Positions 11,563 through 22,847 of a stretch of DNA of 64,000 nt are shown in pieces. Below the pieces are notes generated by a model. The model was not told the DNA's origin. It saw only the letters and a program-made list of their open reading frames with translations, and did no database searches. The translations under genes and the position numbers were made by a program. Source of the DNA: Cudoniella acicularis (Eukaryota > Ascomycota > Leotiomycetes > Helotiales > Helotiaceae); assembly GCA_013054445.1 (NCBI GenBank), contig JAAMPI010000024.1:31107-95106 (forward strand), read 5' to 3'. Position 1 is the first letter of the stretch, and each line of letters starts with the position of its first letter.

Positions 11563-12600
11563 ATGGGCCTCAACTTCCTCCGAGACGATTATAAACTCAC
11601 GACATGGATCTCCTTAGGCGCTTTTCTCCAGTCCCTTCTTTTCCTCCTATATCCGCGTAGGATCGTCGCATTACCTGCTATTTTCTTCATTGCTCTCCTG
11701 GCATTCAAGGGCCTACTATTGCACTACGGTCCGCTTCCTAATCGCATCCATAGTAAAGTGCGCCTGGGGAGGATGACGGCCCAGGTAGTTGACGAGGATA
11801 GCTCCGTATCTAAAGGATCGAGCAAAGGAGTTGTTATTTTTCTCCTGGGTGCTCGCTCGAATGAGTTAGTTGACCTGCGGGCGAAACAGATTGGAAAGAC
11901 TAAGGAATAACATGTATTGATTAATTTAGTACCATGCGTGGCATCTTCACGCCAGGTTATAAAGAGTCCGGGGACCTTTTCGGAGCCATGTGGCGAGACC
12001 TCTCTGCAAATCGAGAGAAATGGGGCTGTAAGTATCTTTAGTTTTTTCCACCTCATATTTTCTTTACTTCACATACCATTACCCTCCAATTCTTCTCTAC
12101 TGGATCAGCATCTAAACCACCTTTCCAGATCTCGGCAAAACATCAACCCTCATAGCAACAGATGATGAAAACAGCAACTCCATGGCCTGGATCTCGTACT
12201 GGCGTAGCCTCGAGCATCTACAGGCCTTCGCTCATGGAGAGATGCATAAGAAAGGGCGGAATTGGTACCTTAAGGGGAAATATCGGAATTTTGGAATCAT
12301 GCATGAGACGTATGTTGTTCCTGCGGGAAATTGGGAAACCATTTATCTTAATTTTACTCCGTTTGGACTTGGTGAGTTTAATGATTGAGTTCAACAGAGA
12401 ATTCGGAGAGTTGTACTGATGAAAAGCAAGGTCAAACGAAGCAGCCGGTAAAAGTAGGGGAAAAGCAGATTAAGGATGATGGTAACGTTGCGTATGCAAG
12501 TGGATTGAGGGAGGCGAAGGGACCGACCTGGCAGTCTATGAAGAGTAGGATGAAGAGGGTGGCAGCAGGGGAAGATAGTTACTCTGGGCACGATGATTAA
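11563..12600 (+). CDS. DUF4188 (monooxygenase-like) family protein with membrane anchor
   Basis: Four exons: 11563-11864, 11930-12027, 12129-12371, 12431-12600 (270 residues). Introns of 65, 101, 59 and about 60 nt scale have GT...AG ends (the last uses GTGAGT and a TACTGAT branch). The N-terminus has two hydrophobic segments (about residues 14-28 and 34-52). The domain then shows the DUF4188 signatures IFLLGARSND, GIFTPGYKESGDLF, the WISYWRSLEHLQAFAHG helix, GIMHETYVVPAGNWETIY and FTPFGLGQT. This family has a ferredoxin-like/dimeric-barrel fold and is sometimes annotated as monooxygenase or aldoxime-dehydratase-like; the reaction is not established. The gene appears intact. The splice at FGLG|QT restores the family consensus, which supports the third intron. 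Confidence 0.82.
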
Positions 12601-13030
12601 ACTTGAAGCACGTAATTATTTGAAAATTGGTACTAGGAACTTGTGAGTAATACTCGGATAAGACTCCTTCCTGGTTGGTTAACAACTAATAATTAAGAAC
12701 AGCTTTGGAAATCTTTGTGATACCCCAGTTATAAGAGCCAGTACCAGAGACTTAAATAAACGTCAAAAGGGTTGAAATAGATAAGGGTACGGAGAATACA
12801 CTCAAGTCGTCGTAAGAGAAAACCGAAGAAAATCTCAAGTGTTTTGTGACGTCGATTTACTCTCTGCATCCAGTAATCCTTTCTTCTCTTCTTCCCTTCG
12901 CATGGACAGCTTCTGAGAAATCCCTCCACCTCTCTAAATAGCGACTTCATAAAAAAGCCGATACTAATCTCCGAGAATAACTGTCTCTATGTTTCCATCC
13001 AGCGTCCTTCTTGAGCTTCTCGCTACCGAC
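12601..13030. other. Intergenic region
   Basis: No gene seen. Confidence 0.4.
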
Positions 13031-13911
13031 CTATTGACTAAACCCCATTAACATAGGTTTCCAGTCTAAAGGGCTCGTTTGGCCATTATTACCCTTAATG
13101 TACCTCACACCATACTTAATTCCGTACTCCTTGGCGAATGCTTGTGCGATGCCATCAAGCGATTCGTATTTCTCAGCAGAAACATTATAACACTGCCCTT
13201 CACAACATCCCTCTCCGCTTCTGGGAGGGAAACATAAGCATCCGCACAATCATCAACGTGTGTGGCATGCAATATCGTGCTCGGATTCTGAATAATCTCC
13301 CGAACTCCCTTTCTCCTCGCTTCTTCCACCTTCTTAAACAACCCGTAAAAGCTGGAACTGTAGCCATAAATACTAGTTGGTCGTAAGAAACCGCGTCAAA
13401 ATTCGGTGAATGCTCGAAAATGTTGATGGCTCCGTAAGCTCGCGTCGCAGCGAATAGTGGTGGGTTTAAAGGCGAGAGCTCGGTATGTGGCTTTTTGTCC
13501 GGAGAAGTCGCGAGGTAAGGCGACATCCCATAGTCTTTACATCCTGATGTGAAGAGTACGAGTGGTTTCACACCGACGCTATTACTCATTTCAGCGAGTT
13601 GTTTAAAAAAACATTACGATTTCGTTGCAAGGCGGCTCGTAGTTCGTGATTTGCTCTGTTGATGAGACCAGGACGTTAAAGATGATCCATCTCCTTTTCT
13701 GAAACTTCTTTGAGGAAAGAGGTATTGGATAGGGAGCTAAGAAGGGGAATGAACTCGTCTGCGGCGAGACTGGAAGCCAATGAAGCGTTTCGGATGAGAC
13801 CGTATGTTGTCCATCCTGCTCGAATAAAGAACGTGCGACAGCGTTACCTATGTAGCCATTTGCACCAGTTACTAGGTCTATTTTAGTTGTTGATGTGTCC
13901 ATTGGAGGCAT
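13031..13911 (-). pseudogene. NAD-dependent epimerase/dehydratase-like protein, frameshifted
   Basis: The minus strand reads as one extended-SDR protein scattered over several frames: a Rossmann start DLVTGANGYIGNAVARSLFEQ (near 13870), ITNYEPPCNEIV, KPLVLFTSGCKDYGMS, then in another frame LRPTSIYGYSSSFYG, FKKVEEARRKGVREIIQNP, ATHVDDCADAYVSL and finally GQCYNVSAEKYESLDGIAQAF. At least three frameshifts are needed, near 13590-13610, 13390 and 13195, and none looks like an intron. The C-terminal third of the family is missing after about 13031. Related fungal proteins are NAD(P)-binding reductases or epimerases of unknown substrate. Confidence 0.82.
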
Positions 13912-14745
13912 AACAAGACTTATGGTAGGAATTTTGTAAGGTTGAACTGAGAGTAATCTTTGGGTTCATAATCTATGAAAAGAACAAAACAATCCATTTT
14001 CTCTATTCGATCGAATTTCTCATATCCTGCAGCGGGATTTCAAAATGTCCGAGTCTCCGAATGTAGGAGGTGATACAACTTGAGTTAATAAATACACATA
14101 ATTGGTTGGAATTTCGGAAAGTAATCAACTATAAACGGGTCAATTATCCCCCCGAGAAATATACTGAAACTGGTTTATGAGCGAGGGTATCCTATGCTTC
14201 AGTGAAGGCCTCCTGGAAAAATAAATTTGCCTTGACCATATCCTCTAAACAATTAGTGATCACAGGATTAAATTTTGGACAGAATCTTTTATGAGTGCAA
14301 TACTCTGAGGTGTGGAGCTTATGGGTAAGGGTTTCAAAACAAATCATTGGCTGTGATTTACGACGGCGGGGTTCTAAGGAATGATTAGAAATCATTTATT
14401 GCTTTGCGTGCATCCACAATTAATTCGCTAACGCAGCATCCTTTCTTCGGGCATGATTACATATTCCAGGATACGAGCAATCCAGCCGAGCCACTCAACT
14501 TAACCTTGTTTTTATTCACTTCATAGACTTTCGGCGTGCTGACACAGCGAATTTGGCCAGTCTAAAGGTAACGCCGGTAGATTATGTCAGTATGCTGCAT
14601 GACAAATGAACTCAATATCAAAATGCTAGAAAACGGCTACAGGGGCTTTTCAATAGTGGGTTATATAAACAGATGAGATCCAACTTGAATTTGGCCCTTC
14701 AACTTTTGTATCATCGTTTTCAACCCGCACTTCACAATCAAAGTC
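13912..14745. other. Intergenic region
   Basis: No gene recognised. A TATATAAA box at 14661-14668 lies about 80 bases before the next start codon and is a plausible core promoter. Confidence 0.45.
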
Positions 14746-15842
14746 ATGTCTGCACAAACATCAAGAGAGCTCGTCTTAGTCACCGGCGCAAATGGATTTA
14801 TTGCTGCCCGGACCATTGAGGCTTTCTTAGAAGCTGGATACGATGTTCGAGGAACCGTTCGATCAGAAGCATCTGGCGTCGGCATTCAAGAGGCGTTGAA
14901 AAGCTATGTGGATTCTGGGAGGTTTGAAGTTGTGGTGGTGGAGGACATCACTCGCTCAGGGGCTTTCGACAAGGCCGTTGCAGGTAAGCTACAGCACCAG
15001 TAATTCGAGAAGGAGGATCCTAACACAATAAAGGATGTCATGCAATCGCCCATTTAGCTGCTCCAGTCAGCCTTTCATTCACAGATCCTGTGCCGGTTCT
15101 CCATGGCGCGATCGTCGGAACAGAGACACTTCTCAACTCTGCCCATGAGTTCGGAGCAAACCTAAAGACAGTTGTCTTGATGTCCTCCATCGCGGCAATC
15201 CTCTCTCCTAGAGATCCCGGATATATCTATAGCGAAAAAGATTGGAACGAGAAGTCCCAGCAAGAAGTTGCTCGGTTGGGATCTGGCGCAACAGGATACG
15301 ACATATATGCAGCAAGCAAGACCGCTGCGGAGCAGGCATTCTGGAAGTTTCGGGATAATAAGAAGCCATCTTTCGCCATGACAGCGGTTAACCCAACGTT
15401 CGTGGGAGGCCCACCGTTAGTTTCCCCCGAGAATCCCGAACATATCAGTGGGACTGTCCGGCATATTTGGACTATTCTTTCTGGCGCACCGATCCCACCA
15501 ACACTGGGCGGCTCAGGCTCAACGGTTGACATTCGAGATGTCGCTCGTCTTATGGTGTTTGCTGTGAAGAATCCTAAAAAGGCAAATGGCCAACGCTATT
15601 TGGCGGTATCTGCAGCCGGTACCAATGAAGCGATTGCAGACATTTTGCGTGAGAAGTACCCGGATCGAGCATCTATTATCAAAGGAGAGCCTTCAGCGGT
15701 ATTAGAGGAGAAAAGCTTTGATATTTCGGGGGTCATTGACAACTCCAAAGCCGTTGAAGCTATGGGGGGGGCCATTCATTGGGTTCAAGGAGAGTGTTCT
15801 GGCTGCTGCAGAAAGCTTCGAGAGATATCTTTAAAGAGTTAG
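14746..15842 (+). CDS. GRE2-like NAD(P)-dependent aldehyde/ketone reductase with a G-run frameshift near the end
   Basis: Two exons, 14746-14983 and 15034 onward, with a 50-nt GTAAGC...AAG intron (CTAAC branch). It is an extended short-chain reductase of the Gre2/dihydroflavonol-reductase type: LVTGANGFIAARTIEAFL is the NADP-binding Rossmann motif, GCHAIAHLAAP follows the splice, LMSSIAAI carries the catalytic Ser, and YAASKTAAEQ is the catalytic YxxxK. Such enzymes reduce methylglyoxal, aldehydes or ketones in the cytosol. At 15763-15770 a run of eight G shifts the frame and the written ORF ends at 15842 with an unrelated tail. With seven G the normal C-terminus (GGPFIGFKESVLAAAESFERYL) would end at 15834. 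Either a recent mutation or a sequencing error in a homopolymer. The rest is undamaged. Confidence 0.85.
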
Positions 15843-16029
15843 ACGATCGTCGATATATATGCGTTTAGTTTTTCCAAGATTAGTTGACCAATTCCTTGCT
15901 TAAATCCCCTTCCACAAGCAGTTCGCTAGCCATCTTTTCAACAACTGCTCCATTTGACACATGTTCTCCCTTGGTATTCCAATCCCATAAATAACGATCA
16001 AACTTTTCGATGCAACTTGACAAATGTCT

Positions 16030-16634
16030 TCATGCCTCATATCCAGGCAATTCCTCCTCTCCTCTTGCCAATCCCCCTGCCGTCCGTTTACTCGGTACCA
16101 TAGCCCTCCTAATCTTAACCTGTGCAAGTCTAAGCTCCAGCTCCATTCTCTCATGGCTTTGTCTTTCACCATCAACGCCATCCATCTCCTGGAGAATCAC
16201 ATCAATTTCTTGTTCCTCCTCTTGCAGCATTCTCAACCTCGTACTTTCTTCCTCCCAAAAGAATAGCAGGTTAACCAATTCCTTCGTTTTAGGGAGGGAA
16301 AGGATGGCGATGCGATTCACGAGGTTGGCGTTGATCTTGCTGGTCACTGGGTAACCTTCTTGGCTTATTATACCTTCTTTTTGAGCCGAGCGGAAGACGG
16401 AGTTGGAGTATTGGTCCGTTCCTATAAGTCGGTTAGATGACTGAAAATATCAGGAGAGGATGTTCGTTACGTACCGGTGATTTTCGCGATTTTAAGCGAC
16501 AGTGGTATGAGCGCAAGGGGATTTGGCTGTAATATTTGAAAGGCGAAGATAATGTCTTTTCTTGGGGGTGTGAGGTCATCAGTAGGTGGTGGTCTCGAAC
16601 CTGTCGGTCCCCACACCTTGTCGAGAAATTTCAT
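16030..16634 (-). CDS. Hypothetical coiled-coil protein
   Basis: Two exons on the minus strand, 16634-16475 and 16421-16030, with a 53-nt GTACGT...TAG intron (183 residues). The start MKFLDKVWGPTGSRPPP was chosen because it opens the only frame that continues through the splice. The first exon has a hydrophobic helix (IIFAFQILQPNPLALIPLSL). The C-terminal half, about residues 95-150, is rich in Glu, Leu and Arg (EEESTRLRMLQEEEQEIDVI) and predicts a coiled coil. No known domain recognised; proteins of this layout are common as hypotheticals in filamentous fungi. Probably a protein-interaction role, but that is only inferred. Confidence 0.6.
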
Positions 16635-18788
16635 GACAGGTATTTTGATTTCGTGCTTTCAATTCAAAAGCCTCTAAGTCGAAAATGTAGAGGAATTGAA
16701 ATGGCTGCGCAATTTCCACCGAATAGGAGCTTTTTAATCGTGATTACTACATTATGAAATGTGGGCTCCTTGAATATTCCCTAAAATATTTACCTTTCAC
16801 TCCGTGCTGCGATTTTGCCCACGTGCTTGATTTGGCCGTTTTAATTGGTGGATGCGATTAGTCTTTCAGGTGCTCAAGAGCCAAGATCGTCTTTTTTCGA
16901 AACAAACGCATGATATGTTGAAGAAAAAGTAAATATTAGAAGTTGTTTAAGGAAGTTTTTTTTTGTAGCTTCCTCTCGGCCTCACTTGATTTGTTAACCC
17001 GTAAGAAAGCCGTAGATGTTCTGGCTGTCTAGTCGACTGAATTTGGAATTTTGAGGCATGCAGTAAAGCAATCCTTAAAATGTGGCAATATTCTTATTCA
17101 AAGAAGTCTCTTAAGAGTGAAAGCGAGAATGCACTAACTCTATCTATAGATCCTTTCACTAATCACAAACGCTTGACAACATCTTTAAATAGGAGTCACA
17201 CTTGCAGCTTTTTCAACCGCGCTTCCGCAGAAATTAAATTTAGCTACAAACCGTAATTTAGGAATACCACACGCTTGGTTTGTCGTTTCTTTCCTTTCCG
17301 CGCACTATGAGTTATCCTCGTTGCAACCCAAGGCAGATACGTTTGGGCGCGAGTTGTTGCGATGCTGCCGGCCCAACACACTCAGAGTCTCAGACAGTCT
17401 GCAGCACAATGGAAAAGTCGCGGAAAACACTTAAAAGTTGTTAAATAATTACCAAGTCAAAAGAGTGCTAGGATCATTCAGGTCATATAAAATAGGAATT
17501 AAATTGTATTTTCTACATGCTAACAAAATTATGGAAATGGAAAATGGTTATTTTTTAAAAGTCTTGCGAGAGAATTTTTGCTACGGTGCTACAGGCTGCG
17601 TTTACTGAAAGTTACAGTGTGCAAATCGCTAAAATGCAGTGCAGATCCCTTGTACAGGCATTCGGAATCCACTAATCTTCAGGCAGGAACCGCCAGCCTT
17701 CTTCGTGCGCGACTCGCTAGGCGCGACTCATTTCTTATGCGACAGGGAAATTTTGTTTTCTTTGAGGTAACCTAGTGTAACAAATAATTAAATAATTATA
17801 ACGATTATGAATTTCGCTAAGTGCACGTAGCTTGAATGAATTCTGTTTCAATAGGTGTACTTGTTAGGTCGCGTGATCTGGCACCGCGTTTGCCTCTGCT
17901 TGTCAAGCTTTACTGCTTCAGGAAGGTTAAATAGCTGGCTTCTTCTGCCTCATTCACAAATCAATCTTCTTGGCCTAAATAACTCTGGCCTCAAACTCCT
18001 TTCCATACTCCATTCGCCGATGGGGCGCATGATGCTAAGCGAAAGAGAGAGGGGAGGTTGGAGGCCTATAAGGCTTGAATACAATCCTCTTCGAAAGCCG
18101 TAAGGGGGAGGTTTTTGAAGCTGACAATTTAGTATTAGAGATATGTATAATGAAACTCAATGCTTGAATTGACGTATTTAAATTCCAGTATTCATTGAAA
18201 TCTTGTTACTGGAGGTCTAAGGACGAGCTGTGTTCAATAAATCTAAATTTAACTAAGATCGCCCTACTGACCAGATCTAAAACTCATAGTAGACATATAT
18301 CCTGCAATTTCAAGCCGGTTTTTCACTACCCTTTTTAATTATTCTCCCTGATTAGTTCTTTAATTTTGAAGTGTTGAGGACAAGCCTCGCCTACTAAGCG
18401 AGATACAAGATCAGACTAAAAGCACCTGCTTAAAACCTTGACAAGACATATAATCGACAGAAAAATCGGAGAGGCAAAAGAATGGTTCATAGGATACACA
18501 ATACAACAAAAAGGGAAAGAAGAACTCATTTTAGATAAATTTCATAGGGTTGGAGCAGAGACCTGCCTGTGACGTTAAGACTATTGACTGTCTAAGAAAT
18601 CAATTTTGAATCGGTTTTTGTCGGCTTTTTTCTGTCTTCTCGGCATAATATCGGAATATTTCTTCTACCCTCTTGCGAACCTGATATTCAAAATTTCGTA
18701 TCTTCCAAGAGTCTTGAACAAGTTTGCGCTGCCATCAACCATCGTCTTCAGACGCAACTTTGAACTGTCAAACGGATCCACAATCACC
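16635..18788. other. Gene-free region of about 2.1 kb
   Basis: Both strands were read in all frames. Only short, low-complexity frames were found, with no splice-joined coding pattern. Composition is AT-rich with patches of unrelated texture, for example around 17280-17400. It holds the promoter of the kinase that follows. Confidence 0.4.
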
Positions 18789-20515
18789 ATGGAGACAAAG
18801 AGCAGGGCGAGCAGGACGGCGAGAGACTTGAAAGCGACCTCAACGGCATCTGCAGTAACTAGCACGAACAGAGGACCAACTTCGGCCATGGTTTTTGGAG
18901 CCAGATCTCTCGCTGATCAGAAGAACATCGAAGTTGCCACTTACACTAACATGGAAGTCAGTGGCGGAAGAGCCGGCGAGAGCAGCAACATAGGCAGAAC
19001 TATGCGAAATAGCAGAGACGACGGCAAGGACAGGAGCAAGGTTATCGAGAGCAATGACGCACACAAACACGAGAACAGGTTGGATCTTGCCAACCCCACC
19101 AGTCTCGGCGGCGGCGCAGTGGTGAATCTTCAGGTGGAAGGCACTCGCCGTGACGATAGCAATGCATACTGGCCCGTGAAACCTGGACAACTCTACCACA
19201 GTCGATATTGCATAATTCAAAATATTGGCAACAATATTGACGGCACGGAAGTCTGGATGGCAGCAGACACACAATGGGGGTGCGTGAATTGTTTCCTCTA
19301 ATTGCGTTGCTCTCTTCCTCTGTTTGGATGTTTAAATACTCGTCTTGACTGACTTTTCTTTAGTGGCAGACACGTGGTGCTCAAACTCCTGGATAGGGAG
19401 CACAAGCATGAACTCGCCCTTCATAAACGACTCGGAGCTAGCACCGTTTGGAAAAACTGGGCAGGAAGGCAGTATTTGCTGCCAATTTTGGACTCTTTTG
19501 AAACCGGCTACAAATACCCATGCGCGGTTTTGGTATCGCCGCTCCTAGTTCCCTTTGAGACGATGAACGAGGATCTCAAACAAAAGCTCCGTTTAAATAT
19601 CAAGGGACTGCTGCTTCAGCTGGCCCAAGCAGTTGCGTTTTTGCACGCCAATGGAATCACTCATGCTGGTGAGTAACACTGGGCCCCAAGTGCTCCTAGA
19701 AGATTTCTCTGTTCGCCGGATCTAGCTAACGATTCTATGCGGAGGTAGACATTTGCACACGAAATCTTGCCTTGCTAATCCCCAGCGAGCATAACAGTAC
19801 TCTGGAGCGATACGGTTACAAGGTGGACAAGCCCGAAACCAATCCTGATGTCCCGACTTTCCATGTTCCAATCCCATATGCAAAGATCAGGCTTATGGAT
19901 CTAGGTCAGTGTAAGCGCTCCTCTTGGATTTTATCTTTGATACTCTCTAATAGTCCGGTGCAGCGTACATCGATCCTCCGCCATATTTACCTACTGGGCG
20001 TGATTTAGAACTGAGCCCGGAATTAGTTGCAGACGGCCTCGCCACACATGCCATTGCTGACGTTGGCGGATTTCCCGTGGATATGTGGGCACTGGGTGTT
20101 ACAGTAGGTTATATCTCTTTTTCTCTGGCGGCCTCATACCTGGTTTACCTAAATTCTACAAGATCTAACACCTTTGCAGATGTATAAGATCGCATTCAAA
20201 GGCCCAGACCTTTTCGACTACAATCCCTTGAGTGAGAGCGAAACGTTTCTATGCGAGGTCGAAGACAAAATTGGCTCGTTGCCCAAGTCCTGGAATTTGC
20301 CGAACCTTAAACCACGGAATCCGAACTACTACAGATATCCATATCCAGAATTATTTTGGGCGGGCCTTTCGGCAAAGTATAGGGGTTCTTGGAGTTGGAG
20401 GGAGGTCGAAGGGTTTCTGGGTCTTGTTAGAAAGATGCTGAAGGTGGATCCGTTGGAGCGAGCTACGATAGATGAGATTGTGGAGGATCCATGGTTTAAG
20501 AATGTGAAGTTATAA
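18789..20515 (+). CDS. SRPK-like protein kinase with atypical catalytic motifs
   Basis: Five exons: 18789-19279, 19364-19668, 19749-19910, 19964-20103, 20180-20515 (477 residues). The start was chosen at CACCATGG, a strong fungal context; the frame is open further upstream. Residues 1-130 are a low-complexity, charged leader. The kinase domain follows: glycine-loop region around NIGNNIDGTEVWMA, ATP-lysine in HVVLKLLD, alphaC Glu in HELALHKRL, catalytic loop HADICTRN (Asp and Asn kept), metal motif MDLGQ in place of DFG, SPELVADG in place of APE, and DMWALGVTMYKI. The split between N- and C-lobe halves and the WALG/LGxT pattern resemble fungal SRPK-type kinases. Activity is plausible because Lys, both Asp and Asn are present. 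Substrate unknown. Confidence 0.82.
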
Positions 20516-20970
20516 TGTGGTGGCCGGATGGGTATTTGCACCGCACCTGGGCTTGAAAGATGAGAATTACCTATGTACGATTAGTAGAAATTTTAGCACG
20601 ACAGTGTGCTTTAGGTTATTCTTCGAAATACATATTCGAGGTGTGCAACTCGTATTTCAAGACAATTACTTGTCCTAAAGTTGCTTCTCTTATATAAGCA
20701 ATAGTTTACATATTTTGGCCTATCTCTTATAAGATAGAAATTAGTAGATATTACGCAGGACTTTTAGAGTTCTAGATTCTTAAGCTTCCTATCCTATTAT
20801 TCAACTGTAATAAATGTAATACAAAAATAAACACTATTTAAAGATCAAATAACATAAAGCTATTAGTTTAAAAGACTGAGTAGAGATTTTTGTCTACCTA
20901 GTACATAATTTTTAATTCTCATATATGTATTCGCAATTATGCCCTTCTTCAATAAACACTCTCGTCTTGC
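20516..20970. other. AT-rich intergenic region between convergent genes
   Basis: Strongly AT-rich, with short inverted words such as CTTATATAAG near 20691. Probably holds 3' ends of both flanking transcripts. No coding signal. Confidence 0.45.
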
Positions 20971-21886
20971 TTATTGTTCTTCAGGTATCTTAGCATACTC
21001 GCTGGACCAACGCCTCACACCAATCTGAGGTCTCAGGACGATCGCGTGATAGTATTCCCACCAGTTCTCTAGCGCCGGGAGCGAGCATAGATGCACAAGA
21101 GGCGTTTGTGGAATGGCGGAGAGGTCAGACCTATAGGAAAGGTGAAGCAAAATGTGGTTAGCTATCTATGAGACAAGATGAGATTCGAAGGGGAAGAAGG
21201 GGAAGGGAGGGAGACAGCACACGTACATCTCTCGGTAGAATGGCGGCGTCAAGTCCATGTCTAATGCGTTACCGTCGTCGTCATGTTCAAAACCATCTTC
21301 CCTGTAATCAACACGCTGTGCGCGAAGTGCCCACAATTGCTTGCTGTCATCAATGACAGCAATCTAATAAGTGGGATATCCAACAGACCAACTAGTGTGG
21401 TACTTGATTAGCTTAAGCCGACCGAGTAAGAAGGCGTTGTAGAGGGCATATTGGAAGTCGGAGAGCTTTTCCGCGTTGGGGCGTTTGAGATCGATGGTTT
21501 TGAGGCGGTGAGTGAACTGGAGGCGATTTGTGCAGGGACTTCGGGAATAAGGGTCATCATCATTAGGGTCTTCTTTTGGCATGAATCTTGCGGTGGGCGG
21601 CCATAACTCGGGTTTGATTTCATGCCACGTGTCGTTTGATACATCTATATGAGGGTTACCGGTATACTCCTCAGGCTCTAGGAAAGGCACGGTAGACTGG
21701 TTTATCGCTGGAATATAAAATATTAGTCAAGGAGCTACTTAAATACATAGCTAGAGACTTACCAATCGTGGTTTGAATTCGATTTAGTGGTGCTCGTGGT
21801 AGAGCTTGTTGTCGTGAGATTAGACGTGAGCATTGGAGTGCAGCTCGAGGCCTAATGCTCCTAGCAGAGTGGAAGATGAAGGACAT
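20971..21886 (-). pseudogene. Mitochondrial-type hypothetical protein with one internal TAG
   Basis: Three exons on the minus strand, 21886-21763, 21707-21227 and 21130-20971 (254 codons). The N-terminus is rich in Arg, Ser and Ala without acids (SARSIRPRAALQCSRLISRQQ), a typical mitochondrial presequence. The body includes FLEPEEYTGNPHIDVSNDTW, PKEDPNDDDPYSRSP and, in later exons, IAVIDDSKQLWALRAQRVDY and SAIPQTPLVHLCSLPAL. Coding quality is the same on both sides of a TAG at 21364-21366, which sits where Gln would follow PTY, so a CAG->TAG nonsense change is likely. Without it the gene would be intact. Function unknown. Either a recent pseudogene, a polymorphism or an assembly error. Confidence 0.65.
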
Positions 21887-21904
21887 AATGTCAATAGAGT
21901 CTTT

Positions 21905-22835
21905 TAGCTCTTAGATGCGGGTAGGCTTTGTTTTTGTTGGGATTCGGACTCGGATTCTTGGAGGGTGTGCAAAGTTTTCTCTTCTGACTCTTGCATGCTA
22001 GTAGGCTTTGTTTTTATTCAGCTTTGGGCACGAATTCTCGGAGGGTATGCAGAGTCTTCTCTCCTGACTCTTGAATGCCAGTAGGCTTTTGGTTGCTGTC
22101 GAGTAAGATTCTGCTTCTGAGATGCGCGCAGACTTTATGTTTATAACTAGAATAAGCGGAGCGACGTGATGGGAACGGCCGCAGCGTAATTATCTGACTC
22201 AAAGGAAGATAGTATTGTGCAAACTAGGTCCACACCCACCAATTAGGCAATTTTACATGTGATGATTCAGGGAAAGATAACCAGAACCAAAGACACAGGG
22301 AAGAAAAAAATTAGTCAAATCTGCCTACACGCAGGCACCGACCTTAATAAGGAGTTGTTTTACACCTGACTTTACTAGGAGCCAAAGAGGGTGTACTTTG
22401 GGCCTGTGCACTGGGGTTTGAGATTTATCCTCTTTAAAGAGTCTGGCCCTTGTTATGGGATATGTGTAGCGTCTTCTGATTCTTACATGAGGGCAGGTAA
22501 GCTTCGTTTTTAGAGAGAGTACAGTCTGGGCTCAGAAAATGTATTTAGCCTTCTAGCCTTACATGCGAATTAGCTTTGGGTTTATAGATGATTCTGATAC
22601 TAGGATACGTCGTGGAGCAGTTTCTGACTCTTTGATGCTGTTCAGCCTTTTGTTCATAAAGAGTTGGACTTTAGCACTAAGATGCGTGGTACAGTAACCA
22701 CCAACTCTTTGATGCAGGTAAGCTTTATGTTTGCAAAGATTCTGGTCCTGGCTGTAGGAAGTGTGCAGAGTCTTGTCCTGATGCTTTGACATGGCTAGGT
22801 GTTATGCTTATGCAGAGCCTGATTCGGATGCAGGT
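21905..22835. repeat. Degenerate ~70-80 bp tandem repeat (minisatellite)
   Basis: A recurring unit reads roughly TTGATGCxxGTAGGCTTTGTTTTT, about 20 variable bases with TCGGACTC/TTCTCGGAGG, then GTGTGCAGAGTCTT and TCTGACTC. Clear unit starts (TTxxATG) lie near 21910, 21990, 22070, 22490, 22558, 22630, 22708 and 22785, a spacing of about 68-81 bases. Units 21908-21988 and 21989-22069 match each other well. The array is interrupted around 22200-22430 by non-repeat DNA. It lies directly upstream of the start codon of the mitochondrial-type gene, so it could form its promoter or 5' leader. No protein-coding role seen. Confidence 0.7.
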
Positions 22836-22847
22836 AGAATGGCCTAG

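Noticed and set aside
18840..19274. Minus-strand ORF of 144 codons
   Set aside because: Shadow of the low-complexity N-terminal exon of the kinase.
22014..22792. Two minus-strand ORFs inside the repeat array (22014-22202 and 22559-22792) with similar KTLHT peptides
   Set aside because: The similarity follows from the DNA repeat itself; frames shift between units and no start or splice context supports a protein.
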